A DNA stretch of 64,000 bases from Corynebacterium epidermidicanis (GCF_001021025.1 NZ_CP011541.1:434001-498000); one strand, 5' to 3'; numbered from the stretch's first letter, positions 18,226-25,988 are shown. Notes: a model not told the origin generated them from the letters alone. Translations and numbers: made by a program.

Positions 18226-19686
18226 ATGAGTTTGAAGCGGGGTCCAAAGGGGCCGCGTGTGTTGGAGCCGTTGCCGTGGAAGTCGCGGGCGAAGGTGGGG
18301 ACGGTGGAGCATTTTCGTTTGTTCTGCCATCGGTTCCTTAAGGTGCCGAAGGGTGTGGGTGCGTTGTCTCCGTTCCGGCCGCGTCCGTGGCAGTTGGAGG
18401 CGGTGCGTCCGTTTTTTGAGGGTGAGGCGAAAACGAATTTGCTGTGTATCCCGCGTGGTAATGGCAAGTCTGGTTTGATTGCTGCGGTGTCTCTCTATCG
18501 TCTTTTTTACGGTGGTGAGGGGTCGGCGGGGTTGGTTGTGGCGCAGAACGACACGAGGGCGCGGGCTCTCGTTAAGACGATGGCGCGCATGGTTGAGCTG
18601 AATGAGGATCTGGCTTGTCGGTGTGAGATCTATAAGGACAAGATCACGTACCCGTTTACGGATTCTCATGTTTTGGCGGTGGCGTCGGAGCAGTCGGCGG
18701 TGGAGGGTGAGGATCTGACTACGGCGATTGTGGATGAGATTGGTTTTGTGGAGCGGGATGTTTTTGAGGCTGCGTTGTTGTCGTTGAAGCGTCCGGGGTC
18801 GAAGTTGTTTGGTATTGGTACTCCGTCGAAGCCGCGGATGCGTGACAGGTCGCCGTTTTGGGATCTGGTTGTTGCTGCTCGTGGTGGTGATCCGTCGGTG
18901 TCGTTGGTGGAGTATGGGGCGCCGGATAATGCCGCTAGTGATGATTGGGATGCGATCATTGCTGCTAATCCTGCATATGGTGATTTTTTGGATGCGGAGA
19001 CGGTGCGGGCGCAGGCGCCGCCGAAGACGTCGGAGGCGGAGTGGCGTCGTGCTCGCATGGGGGTTTGGATTACTCAAAGTGGTGAGTCGTTCATGCCGGC
19101 GGATGCGTGGCGTCGGCAGGCCCGGCCGGGTGTGCAAATTCCGCGTGGCACGAAGGTTGTGTTGGCGTTGGATGGGTCGCAGCGGTGGGATGCCACGGTG
19201 CTGATGATGGCGTCGGTGTCTGCGAAGCCTCATCTTGAGGTTGCGGGGTGGTGGTTTGGTGATCATGACCCGGATTATGAGGTGTCTCATGCGGAGGTGG
19301 AGGCCCGTGTCTTGGAGCTGGCACGGCAGTACAAGGTGGTTGAGGTGACGGGGGATCCGTTTTTGTGGATGCGGACGTTGCAGGTGCTTGAGGATGCGGG
19401 GCTGCGTGTGACGAAGTTTTCGCAGTCGGCGGGGCGTATGTCGCCTTCCTTGGCGGAGTTTAAGGCCGCTGCGCTGGATGGGAACTTGACCCATGCGGAG
19501 GATCAGCGGTTGAACAAGCACATGCTTGCGGCGCAGATTAAGGAATCTGGTACGGGCATGAAGTTGGATAAGGCAAGTAAGACCCAGCACATTGATGGGG
19601 CTGTGGCGTCGGTGATGGCGTACAGTCGCGCGTTTTGGTTGGGGAGTAAGCGTTTCAAAAAGAAAGTTAGGAGTTTTAAGCGATGA
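18226..19686 (+). CDS. terL: Phage terminase large subunit
   Basis: A 486-residue terminase of the HK97/Terminase_1 type. The ATPase domain has Walker A IPRGNGKSGLIAA, Walker B TAIVDEIGFVE and coupling motif GIGTPS. The nuclease domain starts with VLALDGSQRWDAT, a probable metal-binding Asp. It packages DNA into the preformed head. The ATG is preceded by GGTGGTGACC; the stop overlaps the portal ATG (ATGA). Codon choice changes sharply here from the C-rich replication genes to G/T-rich codons. Confidence 0.94.
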   Translation: MSLKRGPKGPRVLEPLPWKSRAKVGTVEHFRLFCHRFLKVPKGVGALSPFRPRPWQLEAVRPFFEGEAKTNLLCIPRGNGKSGLIAAVSLYRLFYGGEGSAGLVVAQNDTRARALVKTMARMVELNEDLACRCEIYKDKITYPFTDSHVLAVASEQSAVEGEDLTTAIVDEIGFVERDVFEAALLSLKRPGSKLFGIGTPSKPRMRDRSPFWDLVVAARGGDPSVSLVEYGAPDNAASDDWDAIIAANPAYGDFLDAETVRAQAPPKTSEAEWRRARMGVWITQSGESFMPADAWRRQARPGVQIPRGTKVVLALDGSQRWDATVLMMASVSAKPHLEVAGWWFGDHDPDYEVSHAEVEARVLELARQYKVVEVTGDPFLWMRTLQVLEDAGLRVTKFSQSAGRMSPSLAEFKAAALDGNLTHAEDQRLNKHMLAAQIKESGTGMKLDKASKTQHIDGAVASVMAYSRAFWLGSKRFKKKVRSFKR

Positions 19687-20990
19687 GGGTGTCGACGGAA
19701 AGTTTGGTGGCGCGCTTAGATCATGCGCAGCCGGTGATTGCGCGGCGCGATATGTATTACCGCGGGCGGCAGCCGTTGCGGTTCATGAAGTCCACTGTGG
19801 ATCCACAGATTGCTGGTTTCACGGCGAACTTGTGCAAGGTGGCTGTGGGTGCTGTGGGGGAGCGGTTGAACGTCACTGGTATTTTGGCGTCGGTTGATGG
19901 GCGTGATGTGTCGGAGCGGGCGTGGAAGTTGTGGGCGGATGCGGATATGCCGATGCTGGTTCAGGCCGCGCTTGTGGATGCGTTGGCGGTGGGTTCGGCG
20001 TTCCTTGTGGTGTGGGCGGATGAGTTTGGGCGTCCGTCGATCAGTGTGGAGACGGCGGAGCATGTGGTAGTTGAGCGTGACCCGATCACGAATGGTGTGG
20101 TGGGTGCGTTGAAGCGGTGGGTGGTGCGTGATCATAACAATGTTGAGCTTGCCACTCATTTTGTGAAGTATTTGCCGAAGGAGATTGTGCATCTGGAGCA
20201 GTCGGCTACCGATGGCAAGCTGCGTTTCGTCCGGTCGATTCCGAATCCTCTTGGGGTGGTGCCGGTGGTTGAGCTGCTCAATATTGAGCGGGTAGGTGAT
20301 CAGGCGGGCTCGAGTGTGGTGGATGATTTGGCGCCGCTGGTGGATGCGTTGAACAAGCTGATTGTGGACATGTTGGTGACGTCGGAGGCGGTGGCTCGTC
20401 CTAAGCGGTGGGTGACGGGTGTGGAGCTTGAGGATCCGGAATCGGTGTTTTTGCCGGATGCTGGTTTTGAGGCGGATGCGCCGGTGGAGGTTGTTGACGT
20501 CGACGCGGTGGCCGATGAGGTGTCGGCGGAGTCTCCGTTTAAGGACTCGGATGATCTGTGGGTGGCGGAGCAGGCGGACGCGAAGTTTGGTCAACTGCAG
20601 GGCGCGGATCTCGCTGGCTATGAAACCGGCGTGAATCTGATCGTGCAGCAGATCATGGCGATCAGTGGCCTGCCGGGGCACCTCGTGGGTGTCACAACGA
20701 GTAACCCGGCGACGGCCGAAGCATTGCGGGCGTCGGAGGTTGCGCTGACGTCGCGGGCGCAGTCCAGGATCCGCGTTTTTGATAAGCCGCTGGAGTGGGC
20801 GGTACGGCTCATGGTGGCCATTGATGCTGGTGTGTCCCCGGATCGTGTGGAGGCATCTGTCCAGTGGGCAGACCCTTCCACGCGCTCAATTGCGCAGGAA
20901 GCAGACGCGGCGGTGAAACTCGTGCAGCAAGAAGTGATCAGTACCGATGAAGCCCGCGCTCGTGTGGGTGAAGAAAAGATTGGAGCGTAA
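19683..20990 (+). CDS. Phage portal protein (SPP1 gp6-like)
   Basis: A 435-residue portal protein that would form the dodecameric DNA gate of the head. The start MRVSTESLVARLDHAQPVIARRDMYYRG and the segment VEAVA-like RPKRWVTGVELEDP, followed by GLPGHLVGVTTSNPATAEALRASE (partial: NPATAEALRASE), are typical of SPP1-type portals in actinophages. It overlaps terL by 4 bp and is followed after 4 bp by the scaffold gene. Confidence 0.92.
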   Translation: MRVSTESLVARLDHAQPVIARRDMYYRGRQPLRFMKSTVDPQIAGFTANLCKVAVGAVGERLNVTGILASVDGRDVSERAWKLWADADMPMLVQAALVDALAVGSAFLVVWADEFGRPSISVETAEHVVVERDPITNGVVGALKRWVVRDHNNVELATHFVKYLPKEIVHLEQSATDGKLRFVRSIPNPLGVVPVVELLNIERVGDQAGSSVVDDLAPLVDALNKLIVDMLVTSEAVARPKRWVTGVELEDPESVFLPDAGFEADAPVEVVDVDAVADEVSAESPFKDSDDLWVAEQADAKFGQLQGADLAGYETGVNLIVQQIMAISGLPGHLVGVTTSNPATAEALRASEVALTSRAQSRIRVFDKPLEWAVRLMVAIDAGVSPDRVEASVQWADPSTRSIAQEADAAVKLVQQEVISTDEARARVGEEKIGA

Positions 20991-20994
20991 AGAA

Positions 20995-21522
20995 ATGGAA
21001 AATCAAGAGGTTAAGAATGAAGTCCCGCATGGTGATGATCGCTACGCAGTTAGTAATGGTCATGATGACCCCAACTCGAATTTGGGCGTTGAACCCAATG
21101 GGATGACGGCGTCGGAAGTGAACCGTGGTGAAGATCGAGATGGTTCCAACCGGGGTGATGAGCACCCCACAAAGGATGCCGCGGAACACGACTCCCCGGA
21201 TATGTTCCCGCGTAAGGTTGTCGAGGATTTGCGTAAGGAAGCGGCGAAATACCGTGAACGTGCGAAGCGAACCGATACCCTCGAGCAGCAGTTGCACCTG
21301 GCGCTCGTGAAGCTGGATGGGCGCCTCGCAGATCCGGCGGATCTACCGTTTCACGCGGAACACCTCGAGGATCCTGAACAGCTCTCGGCGGCAATCACAG
21401 CCCTGGTTGAGAAGAACCCACGGATGAAGGCGATGCGCCCGATAGGGGATGCGGGGCAAGGTAACCGTGGTGGAGCTAAGCCGGCTGAATTTGACCTGAT
21501 CAAGGCGATTAGGGGCTACTAG
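20995..21522 (+). CDS. Head scaffolding protein
   Basis: A 175-residue acidic protein with a long low-complexity N-terminal half rich in Asp, Asn and Glu, then a helical part VVEDLRKEAAKYRERAKR and LEQQLHLALVKLDGRL. This charge pattern and its place between portal and major capsid genes are typical of actinophage scaffold proteins. GGAG ten bases before ATG 20995 favours this start over the earlier in-frame ATG inside the portal gene. Confidence 0.8.
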   Translation: MENQEVKNEVPHGDDRYAVSNGHDDPNSNLGVEPNGMTASEVNRGEDRDGSNRGDEHPTKDAAEHDSPDMFPRKVVEDLRKEAAKYRERAKRTDTLEQQLHLALVKLDGRLADPADLPFHAEHLEDPEQLSAAITALVEKNPRMKAMRPIGDAGQGNRGGAKPAEFDLIKAIRGY

Positions 21523-21660
21523 TATTTACGACACTGTGACGTTATGTTATGGTGGGTGCGGGTTAGACGCCCTGGCGGTGTTGGCCTTCATCGCATAGCT
21601 CCCCGGCGGAGTCAGCGAAAATTAACCATTTTCTCTTGACTCCGGAAGGGGAGTTTTCTC

Positions 21661-22503
21661 ATGGCCACTAATACCACTTCTAACCACGGCACTCTGATTA
21701 AGGATCAGGTGTCCACGATGCTCGTTCAGCCGCTCGAAGCGGCGTCCATCGTGCTTGCATCCGGCCCGACGATCTTCCCCAGCTCCGAACCGGTGCGCGT
21801 TCCGAGGCTCGATTCCTCCGGTGATGTCACTTGGGTGGGTGAAGGCGAGCTGATCCCGGACAATTACACGGCGGGTTTCTCGGAGATTCCGCTGATGCCG
21901 AAGGAACGTAAGTCGTTGAAGGTGATTTGCCGGTTCACTAACGAGCTGATCCGTATGGCTGCGATTGGTGTGTCTCCGATCATGCAGCAGCGCATCGTCA
22001 CTGATGTGAAGAACAAGCTTGATGATGCCCTGCTCGTTGGTGACGGTTCCGACAACACGATCACTGGCATTTTCAACCAGCCGGGCACCCAGAAGGGCGC
22101 GCTTGACTTGTCGAAGCCGGACAGCCTGCTCGACGCCCTGGCGCTAACGACGGCGAAGGAAGTAACCCCTAACCGCTGGTTCATCAACGCCGGTGATTTC
22201 TTCACCTTGCGGAAGGTCAAGGACGGCAACGGCCGGTACATCCTCACCGAGGACATCACTTCGGATACCACCTACAAGCTGTTTGGTATCCCGGTCACGG
22301 TGTCGAACAAGGTGCCAGCGGGTAAGGCCGCGCTGCTCGACATGAAGCAGGTCGCGGTTGTGCGTGACGTCGATCCGGCGATAACGATCCTGAATGAGCG
22401 CTACGCGGAGTATGACGAGGTTGGTATCCGTGTTGTGACCCGTTATGACCTTGGTCTGCTCAATCCGAAGGGTGTTGTGATTCTTGAGGCGGCGGGCGCC
22501 TAG
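21661..22503 (+). CDS. Major capsid protein (HK97 fold)
   Basis: A 280-residue HK97-type major capsid protein. Typical segments are FPSSEPVRVPRLDSSGDVTWVGEGELIP, here only in part (VRVPRLDSSGD), KSLKVICRFTNELI, LLVGDGSDNTITGIFN and the C-terminal ERYAEYDEVGIRVVTRYD. There is no fused protease domain and no separate protease gene in the element. AAGGGGAG precedes the ATG. The 138 bp upstream (21523-21660) contain a foldable G/C-rich leader and possibly a promoter. Confidence 0.94.
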   Translation: MATNTTSNHGTLIKDQVSTMLVQPLEAASIVLASGPTIFPSSEPVRVPRLDSSGDVTWVGEGELIPDNYTAGFSEIPLMPKERKSLKVICRFTNELIRMAAIGVSPIMQQRIVTDVKNKLDDALLVGDGSDNTITGIFNQPGTQKGALDLSKPDSLLDALALTTAKEVTPNRWFINAGDFFTLRKVKDGNGRYILTEDITSDTTYKLFGIPVTVSNKVPAGKAALLDMKQVAVVRDVDPAITILNERYAEYDEVGIRVVTRYDLGLLNPKGVVILEAAGA

Positions 22504-22862
22504 TGTCCCGGTTGCAGGGGGAGTCGGTGCGCGTGGTCACGGGTGTTCAGCGAAACCAATACGGGAAAGTGATCGGTACTACCGGCGTCGATTTCCTAGC
22601 CGTGGTCGTACCTGAGTCCACCGACACGTTGAAGGGTGATGGTGGTGGCCTCGTGGCTGTTGTCGCTACCCGTGCCCGCCTGCTCGTGCCACATGGTTGG
22701 TCGGTGCCGGCTGGTGTGAAGCCTGGCGCGGAGATTGAAGTCCGTGGCGCCACCTGGTACGTGGACGGTGAAGTGTCCAAGCATGTTTCCCCGTTCGGCA
22801 CCCGCGTGGGTGGGGTGGAGGTCAAACTTTCTAAGAGTATGGCTGGAGGTGTGCCGTTGTGA
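22503..22862 (+). CDS. Head-completion protein, 119 residues
   Basis: GTG 22503 overlaps the capsid stop by one base. The product is beta-rich with RLLVPHGWSVPAGVKPGAEIEV and the WYVDGEVSKHVSPFGT stretch, typical of short actinophage head-tail connector or stopper proteins (gp16/gp17-like). It probably binds below the portal. The exact subtype cannot be fixed from sequence alone. Confidence 0.65.
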   Translation: MSRLQGESVRVVTGVQRNQYGKVIGTTGVDFLAVVVPESTDTLKGDGGGLVAVVATRARLLVPHGWSVPAGVKPGAEIEVRGATWYVDGEVSKHVSPFGTRVGGVEVKLSKSMAGGVPL

Positions 22863-23173
22863 CGCCGGATGAGTTGATCAAGTTTACGGGGGCTACGGGC
22901 CCGAACGTGCAGGCGCAAGCACAGCAGGCGTTGAGTATGGCGGAGGCGTTCGTGGATGCGTATTGTCGCGGGCGTCATAAGCGTGGGGGCGTATTGCGTC
23001 CTGGAGTGGATGCTGTGATCACTGCTGTGGCCGCTCGGATCCTTGCTAATCCGGAGCAGATTCAACAGCGGGAGCAGGTTGGCCCGTACTCGTTTTATCG
23101 GGACGCTGGTTTCCAGGGGTTTAACCTCGTGGAGCTCGCGGTGCTGAACCGCTATCGGAAACGGGCTAAGTAG
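22859..23173 (+). CDS. Head-tail connector (adaptor-like), 104 residues
   Basis: GTG 22859 overlaps the previous stop (GTGA). The helical protein starts TPDELIKFTGATG and has AEAFVDAYCRGRHKRGG, then VITAVAARILANPEQ and the end YSFYRDAGFQGFNLVELAVLNRYRKR. This is the pattern of gp6/gp15-like connector proteins that follow capsid genes. It is the last structural gene; instead of tail genes a repeat array begins 13 bp later. Confidence 0.7.
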   Translation: MTPDELIKFTGATGPNVQAQAQQALSMAEAFVDAYCRGRHKRGGVLRPGVDAVITAVAARILANPEQIQQREQVGPYSFYRDAGFQGFNLVELAVLNRYRKRAK

Positions 23174-23186
23174 CTGGTGGTGGAGT

Positions 23187-23521
23187 CTGTTCCCCGTAGG
23201 CGCGAAGCGACGTTTACGGCTCACTGGATTCCCAAGATCTTGGGAATCTGTTCCCCCTAGGCGCGAAGCGACGTTGCTTCCCATCTCCGGGAAGCTTTCG
23301 GGAAAACCCTGTTCCCCGTGGGCGCGAAGCGGCGTTCTATACGGTCAAAAATGACCGGGTACAAGACTCCTTGTTCCCCGTAGGCGCGAAGCGACGTTCG
23401 ATGACGTAAGCCAGGCTGACGTCACCGATCCCTGTTCCCCGTGGGCGCGAAGCGGCGTTGGATTTCTCGGAAATTTCCGATAAACCCTCCGACCCATTCC
23501 CCGTAGGTGTGAAGCGACGTA
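23187..23521. repeat. Six 28-bp repeats with five 33-34-bp palindromic spacers, CRISPR-like geometry
   Basis: Repeats start at 23187, 23248, 23309, 23371, 23432 and 23494, each 28 bp, sharing TTCCCCG near the 5' end, the small dyad CGCGAAGCG, and ACGTT or GCGTT at the end. Spacers are 33, 33, 34, 33 and 34 bp. Each holds a different inverted repeat: a perfect 20-bp palindrome at 23228-23247; GCTTCCC/GGGAAGC at 23276-23295; CGGTCA/TGACCG at 23342-23357; an 11-bp dyad with one mismatch at 23402-23424; and TCGGAAATTTCCGA at 23467-23480. Two repeat versions exist: TAGG...GACG (1, 2, 4, 6) and TGGG...GGCG (3, 5). No cas genes are in the window. The spacing is that of type I-E CRISPR arrays, but conserved dyads in all spacers point to a structured RNA or a protein-binding array. 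Confidence 0.9.
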
Positions 23522-23533
23522 CTAGGTGGGGAA

Positions 23534-23587
23534 TAGATCGACCCCGGCGGAGCTATAGGGGGTGATCTACGCCGGGGCCTCGCCACC
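23534..23587. other. Possible H-type pseudoknot after the array
   Basis: TAGATC (23534-23539) and CCCCGGCG (23542-23549) are followed by their complements GATCTA (23574-23579) and CGCCGGGG (23580-23587) in the order A-B-A'-B', which would form crossing stems. A further CCCC/GGGG hairpin lies at about 23594-23612. It may be the 3' end of a structured transcript from the array. Confidence 0.4.
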
Positions 23588-23639
23588 CCTCGGGGGATGG
23601 GTGACTGAATTGGATTATGACATGCTCATGCGGAGCTCG

Positions 23640-23870
23640 CTACCTGACGCTGAAGCTTAGCCTGTCTTTAGGTTGACCGACGATGGTTTCCGCTTCCTCG
23701 AAAATGTGTGACACGGTGGTTCCTGTGAGCTTTGCGACGTTCTGGAGATCATCTACTGTCACGGTGTTGGGGAAGTCGCTCGTGCTGGCGGGGAAGTGGC
23801 ATACCAGTTGTATGAGGACTTGATCTGTGATCGCTTCGGCCAATGTGATGGCGTCGTTGTTGTCTGTCAT
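23640..23870 (-). CDS. Small element protein on the minus strand, 76 residues
   Basis: ATG at 23870 follows AGAAGGAAG, a good ribosome binding site, so this start is preferred over one 54 bp upstream. The product MTDNNDAITLAEAITDQVLI is acidic and its middle part (TVDDLQNVAKLTGTTVSHIFEEAE) looks like a small helix-turn-helix, so a DNA-binding control role is possible. It is the only gene of the element on this strand, as expected for a regulator or cargo gene. I cannot assign a family. Confidence 0.6.
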   Translation of the reverse strand: MTDNNDAITLAEAITDQVLIQLVCHFPASTSDFPNTVTVDDLQNVAKLTGTTVSHIFEEAETIVGQPKDRLSFSVR

Positions 23871-24313
23871 TGTTTTCTTCCTTCTGGTAGGTGGTGGTTG
23901 CTGTGGTGGCCATAAGGAACACAAGTGTGCCCCTCGCTGGATAGCCTGCCCAGCGTGCCTGCCCTTTTGACCGCCAACCGTTGCTATCCCACGGGTTGTA
24001 GCCCCGTCACGTCGTTAGCGTGAGGGGCTCAACCTATGACCTTTAGCTGGCTGATCAGGCGGGCTATTGGTGGAAGATGGGCGTTGCATCTTCTCCTTAC
24101 GAGCTGGCTCGTTAAACGCCGATTGCTGGTTATCCCGTCGGGCTAATCTCGTAACGACGGCCCCGGTAAAGGGTGTGCTCGCTATGCCTGATCTGGTAGT
24201 GTGTGAGGCATGACGCGGGCGGAGGTTGTGCTCCGTTTCGTCTAGGCCCCATGTTGGTGTTACCGCACCTCGTGGGGCCATTTTCTATTTACACCCCAAC
24301 TTTTACTCTCGCT
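23871..24313. other. Non-coding right end of the element
   Basis: About 440 bp without a convincing gene. It holds an imperfect hairpin AGCCCCGTCACG/CGTGAGGGGCT at 24000-24029, a terminator at 24245-24290, and the attP left arm TTACACCC at 24289-24296. It probably contains the promoter of the minus-strand small gene. Confidence 0.6.
24245..24290 (+). terminator. Terminator just inside attR
   Basis: GGCCCCA (24245-24251) pairs with TGGGGCC (24273-24279), with an inner GGTG/CACC pair, followed by ATTTTCTATTT. It would stop element transcripts before they reach the esxB tail and esxA. Confidence 0.7.
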
Positions 24314-24322
24314 AACGCTAAA
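24314..24322. other. attR core (AACGCTAAA)
   Basis: Second copy of the 9-bp core. The bases to its right (AACTTCGACAGC...) continue the esxB frame interrupted at attL. Confidence 0.85.
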
Positions 24323-24394
24323 AACTTCGACAGCATGGAGGCGGACAACTCGACTGCCTTCAACAACATCGGTGGCCAGGGCCTGGCGCTCTAA
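24323..24394 (+). pseudogene. esxB: Detached 3' end of esxB
   Basis: 23 codons and a stop (NFDSMEADNSTAFNNIGGQGLAL) that follow exactly in frame on codon 82 of the 5' part at 13035-13280. It contains the FDSME export-signal-like motif. On its own it has no start codon or ribosome binding site. Confidence 0.9.
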
Positions 24395-24421
24395 CCCTCA
24401 ATTCAGATAAGGACAATCACC

Positions 24422-24712
24422 ATGAACCAAATGATCAAGTACTCCTTCGGCGAGATCGAGACTGCAGCCATGGACATCAACGCGACCTCTGGCCGCATCA
24501 ACTCGCTGCTCGACGCACTCAAAACCCAAATCCAGCCCATGGTCGCAACGTGGGAAGGCACCTCGGCTACGGCTTATCAGGAAGCGCAGCAGAAGTGGGA
24601 CCGTTCCGCTGCTGAACTCAACACCATCTTGGCTACTATTGCCTCGACGGTGCGCGAAGGAAACGACCGCATGTCGGAGGTCAACCGAATGGCCGCAGCT
24701 AGCTGGGGATAA
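24422..24712 (+). CDS. esxA: WXG100 protein EsxA
   Basis: A 96-residue WXG100 protein: helix, WEGTSA turn (WXG motif), helix. It normally forms a helical-hairpin heterodimer with EsxB, encoded 27 bp upstream in the uninterrupted locus. AAGGAC precedes the ATG. Because the element now separates it from the esxB promoter and a terminator stands at attR, its expression probably needs a promoter near 24290-24400 or excision of the element. Confidence 0.93.
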   Translation: MNQMIKYSFGEIETAAMDINATSGRINSLLDALKTQIQPMVATWEGTSATAYQEAQQKWDRSAAELNTILATIASTVREGNDRMSEVNRMAAASWG

Positions 24713-25005
24713 CCCAAAAATCCTTACCCGCTAAAAGCCAACTAACGAGCTCATCGCGTGGCCCAGGCCCGCCAGTGCTCACGGCTTCGAGCTTTTCGAC
24801 GAGGTGGAAGACGTCGAGAAGCATTGGCCGTGACCATTGCGTAAACCTGGTGCCACGCGATTTTTGTTTTGGACGCGTAGTGCATTAGGGTAGGTGAGTC
24901 TATGTGTGCTTTTTAAGTATCAACTCGGGTCCCCACCGGCCGCCGAGAGGGTTGCAAAACACATGGGTTGGCTGGCAGTCCTAGACAGACTTATAAGGAG
25001 TCATT
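24713..25005. promoter_or_regulatory. Gap between esxA and rplM
   Basis: Contains an imperfect 11-bp hairpin GCTTTTCGACG/CGTCGAGAAGC around 24789-24813, possibly the esxA terminator, and further right the rplM leader. AAGGAG at 24996-25001 serves the TTG start of rplM. No gene is seen. Confidence 0.5.
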
Positions 25006-25449
25006 TTGTCTACTTTTCACCCAAAGAGCGGTGACGTAACTCGTAAGTGGTACGTCATCGACGCCACTGACGTGGTGCTGGGTCGTCTCGCAGTAACCGC
25101 TGCGGACCTCCTGCGTGGCAAGCGTAAGCCTTACTTTGCTCCAAACGTTGACTGTGGTGACTACGTCATCATCATCAACGCGGACAAGGTGCACATCTCT
25201 TCCAACAAGCGTGACCGCGAATTCCGCTACCGTCACTCCGGCTACCCAGGTGGCCTGAAGACCATGACCCTTGGTCGCTCCATGGAACTGCACCCAGAGC
25301 GCGTCGTCTTCGAAGCAATCGAAGGCATGATGCCGCACAACAAGCTGACCCGTGCTTCTGTGAAGAAGCTGCGCGTTTTCGCCGGCTCCGAGCACCCATA
25401 CGCTGCTCAGAAGCCTGAAACCTTCGAAATCAAGCAGGTGGCCCAGTAA
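25006..25449 (+). CDS. rplM: 50S ribosomal protein L13
   Basis: A 147-residue L13 with [19 protein letters not shown] at the start, LGRLA, the segment HSGYPGGLK and the motif GMMPHNKL. The start codon is TTG at 25006 with AAGGAG five bases before it. It forms the usual rplM-rpsI operon; the stop shares a base with the rpsI ATG. Confidence 0.97.
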   Translation: MSTFHPKSGDVTRKWYVIDATDVVLGRLAVTAADLLRGKRKPYFAPNVDCGDYVIIINADKVHISSNKRDREFRYRHSGYPGGLKTMTLGRSMELHPERVVFEAIEGMMPHNKLTRASVKKLRVFAGSEHPYAAQKPETFEIKQVAQ

Positions 25450-25988
25450 TGACTGAAGCAAACATCAACGAAACCCAGGCTGCTGACGCTGCAGACATCG
25501 CTGCTGCAACCGCTGCAACCGAGGAGTTCACCAACACCATCGGCGACGCCATCAATGTTGAAACCGCGTCTGAGGACGCTGTCGCAGCTCCAGTGATCAC
25601 CGAAGGCCCAATCCAGACCGTTGGTCGCCGTAAGCGCGCCATCGTTCGTGTTCGCATGGTTGCTGGCTCCGGCCAGATCACCTGCAACGGCCGCACCCTC
25701 GAGGATTACTTCCCGAACAAGCTGCACCAGCAGCTGATCAAGGCTCCACTGGTTCTCATCGACCGTGAAGGCCAGTTCGACATCCAGGCTAACCTGGTTG
25801 GCGGCGGCCCTACCGGCCAGGCTGGTGCACTTCGCCTCGCGATCGCTCGCGCGTTGAACGCATACAACCCAGCTGACCGTGCAGCCCTGAAGAAGGCTGG
25901 CTTCCTCACTCGTGACGCTCGTGCCGTCGAGCGCAAGAAGGCCGGTCTCCACAAGGCACGTCGCGCACCTCAGTACTCCAAGCGTTAA
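25449..25988 (+). CDS. rpsI: 30S ribosomal protein S9
   Basis: A 179-residue S9. The first 50 residues are an acidic Ala-rich extension common in corynebacteria. The conserved part starts [15 protein letters not shown] and ends in [16 protein letters not shown], whose C-terminal KR contacts the P-site tRNA. A strong terminator follows. Confidence 0.97.
   Translation: MTEANINETQAADAADIAAATAATEEFTNTIGDAINVETASEDAVAAPVITEGPIQTVGRRKRAIVRVRMVAGSGQITCNGRTLEDYFPNKLHQQLIKAPLVLIDREGQFDIQANLVGGGPTGQAGALRLAIARALNAYNPADRAALKKAGFLTRDARAVERKKAGLHKARRAPQYSKR

Larger units (their letters stand above)
13281..24322. mobile_element. Integrated capsid-forming phage satellite or reduced prophage in esxB
   Basis: About 11.0 kb between the two AACGCTAAA cores. 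Gene order on the plus strand: serine integrase, unknown, small gene, primase-polymerase, AAA ATPase, small gene, HNH nuclease, tiny gene, large terminase, portal, scaffold, major capsid, two head-completion proteins, then a structured repeat array, and one small minus-strand gene. There is no tail, tape-measure, baseplate, holin, lysin or clear repressor gene. Head-only content fits capsid-forming satellites that use a helper phage's tails; a deletion-derived prophage is the alternative. Left (integrase/replication) genes favour C-ending codons while right (structural) genes favour G/T-rich codons, suggesting a mosaic. Confidence 0.88.

Noticed and set aside
18187..19590. 467-codon open frame on the minus strand
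   Set aside because: It is antisense to terL, extremely rich in Arg/His/Leu, and arises from the G/T-rich codons of the terminase.
19716..20681. 321-codon minus-strand frame opposite the portal gene
   Set aside because: Same composition artefact; His/Arg-rich with no motif.
23187..23521. Calling the array a true CRISPR locus
   Set aside because: Geometry fits, but repeats are not identical, all spacers hold dyads, and no cas genes are in the window. Reported as a repeat array instead.
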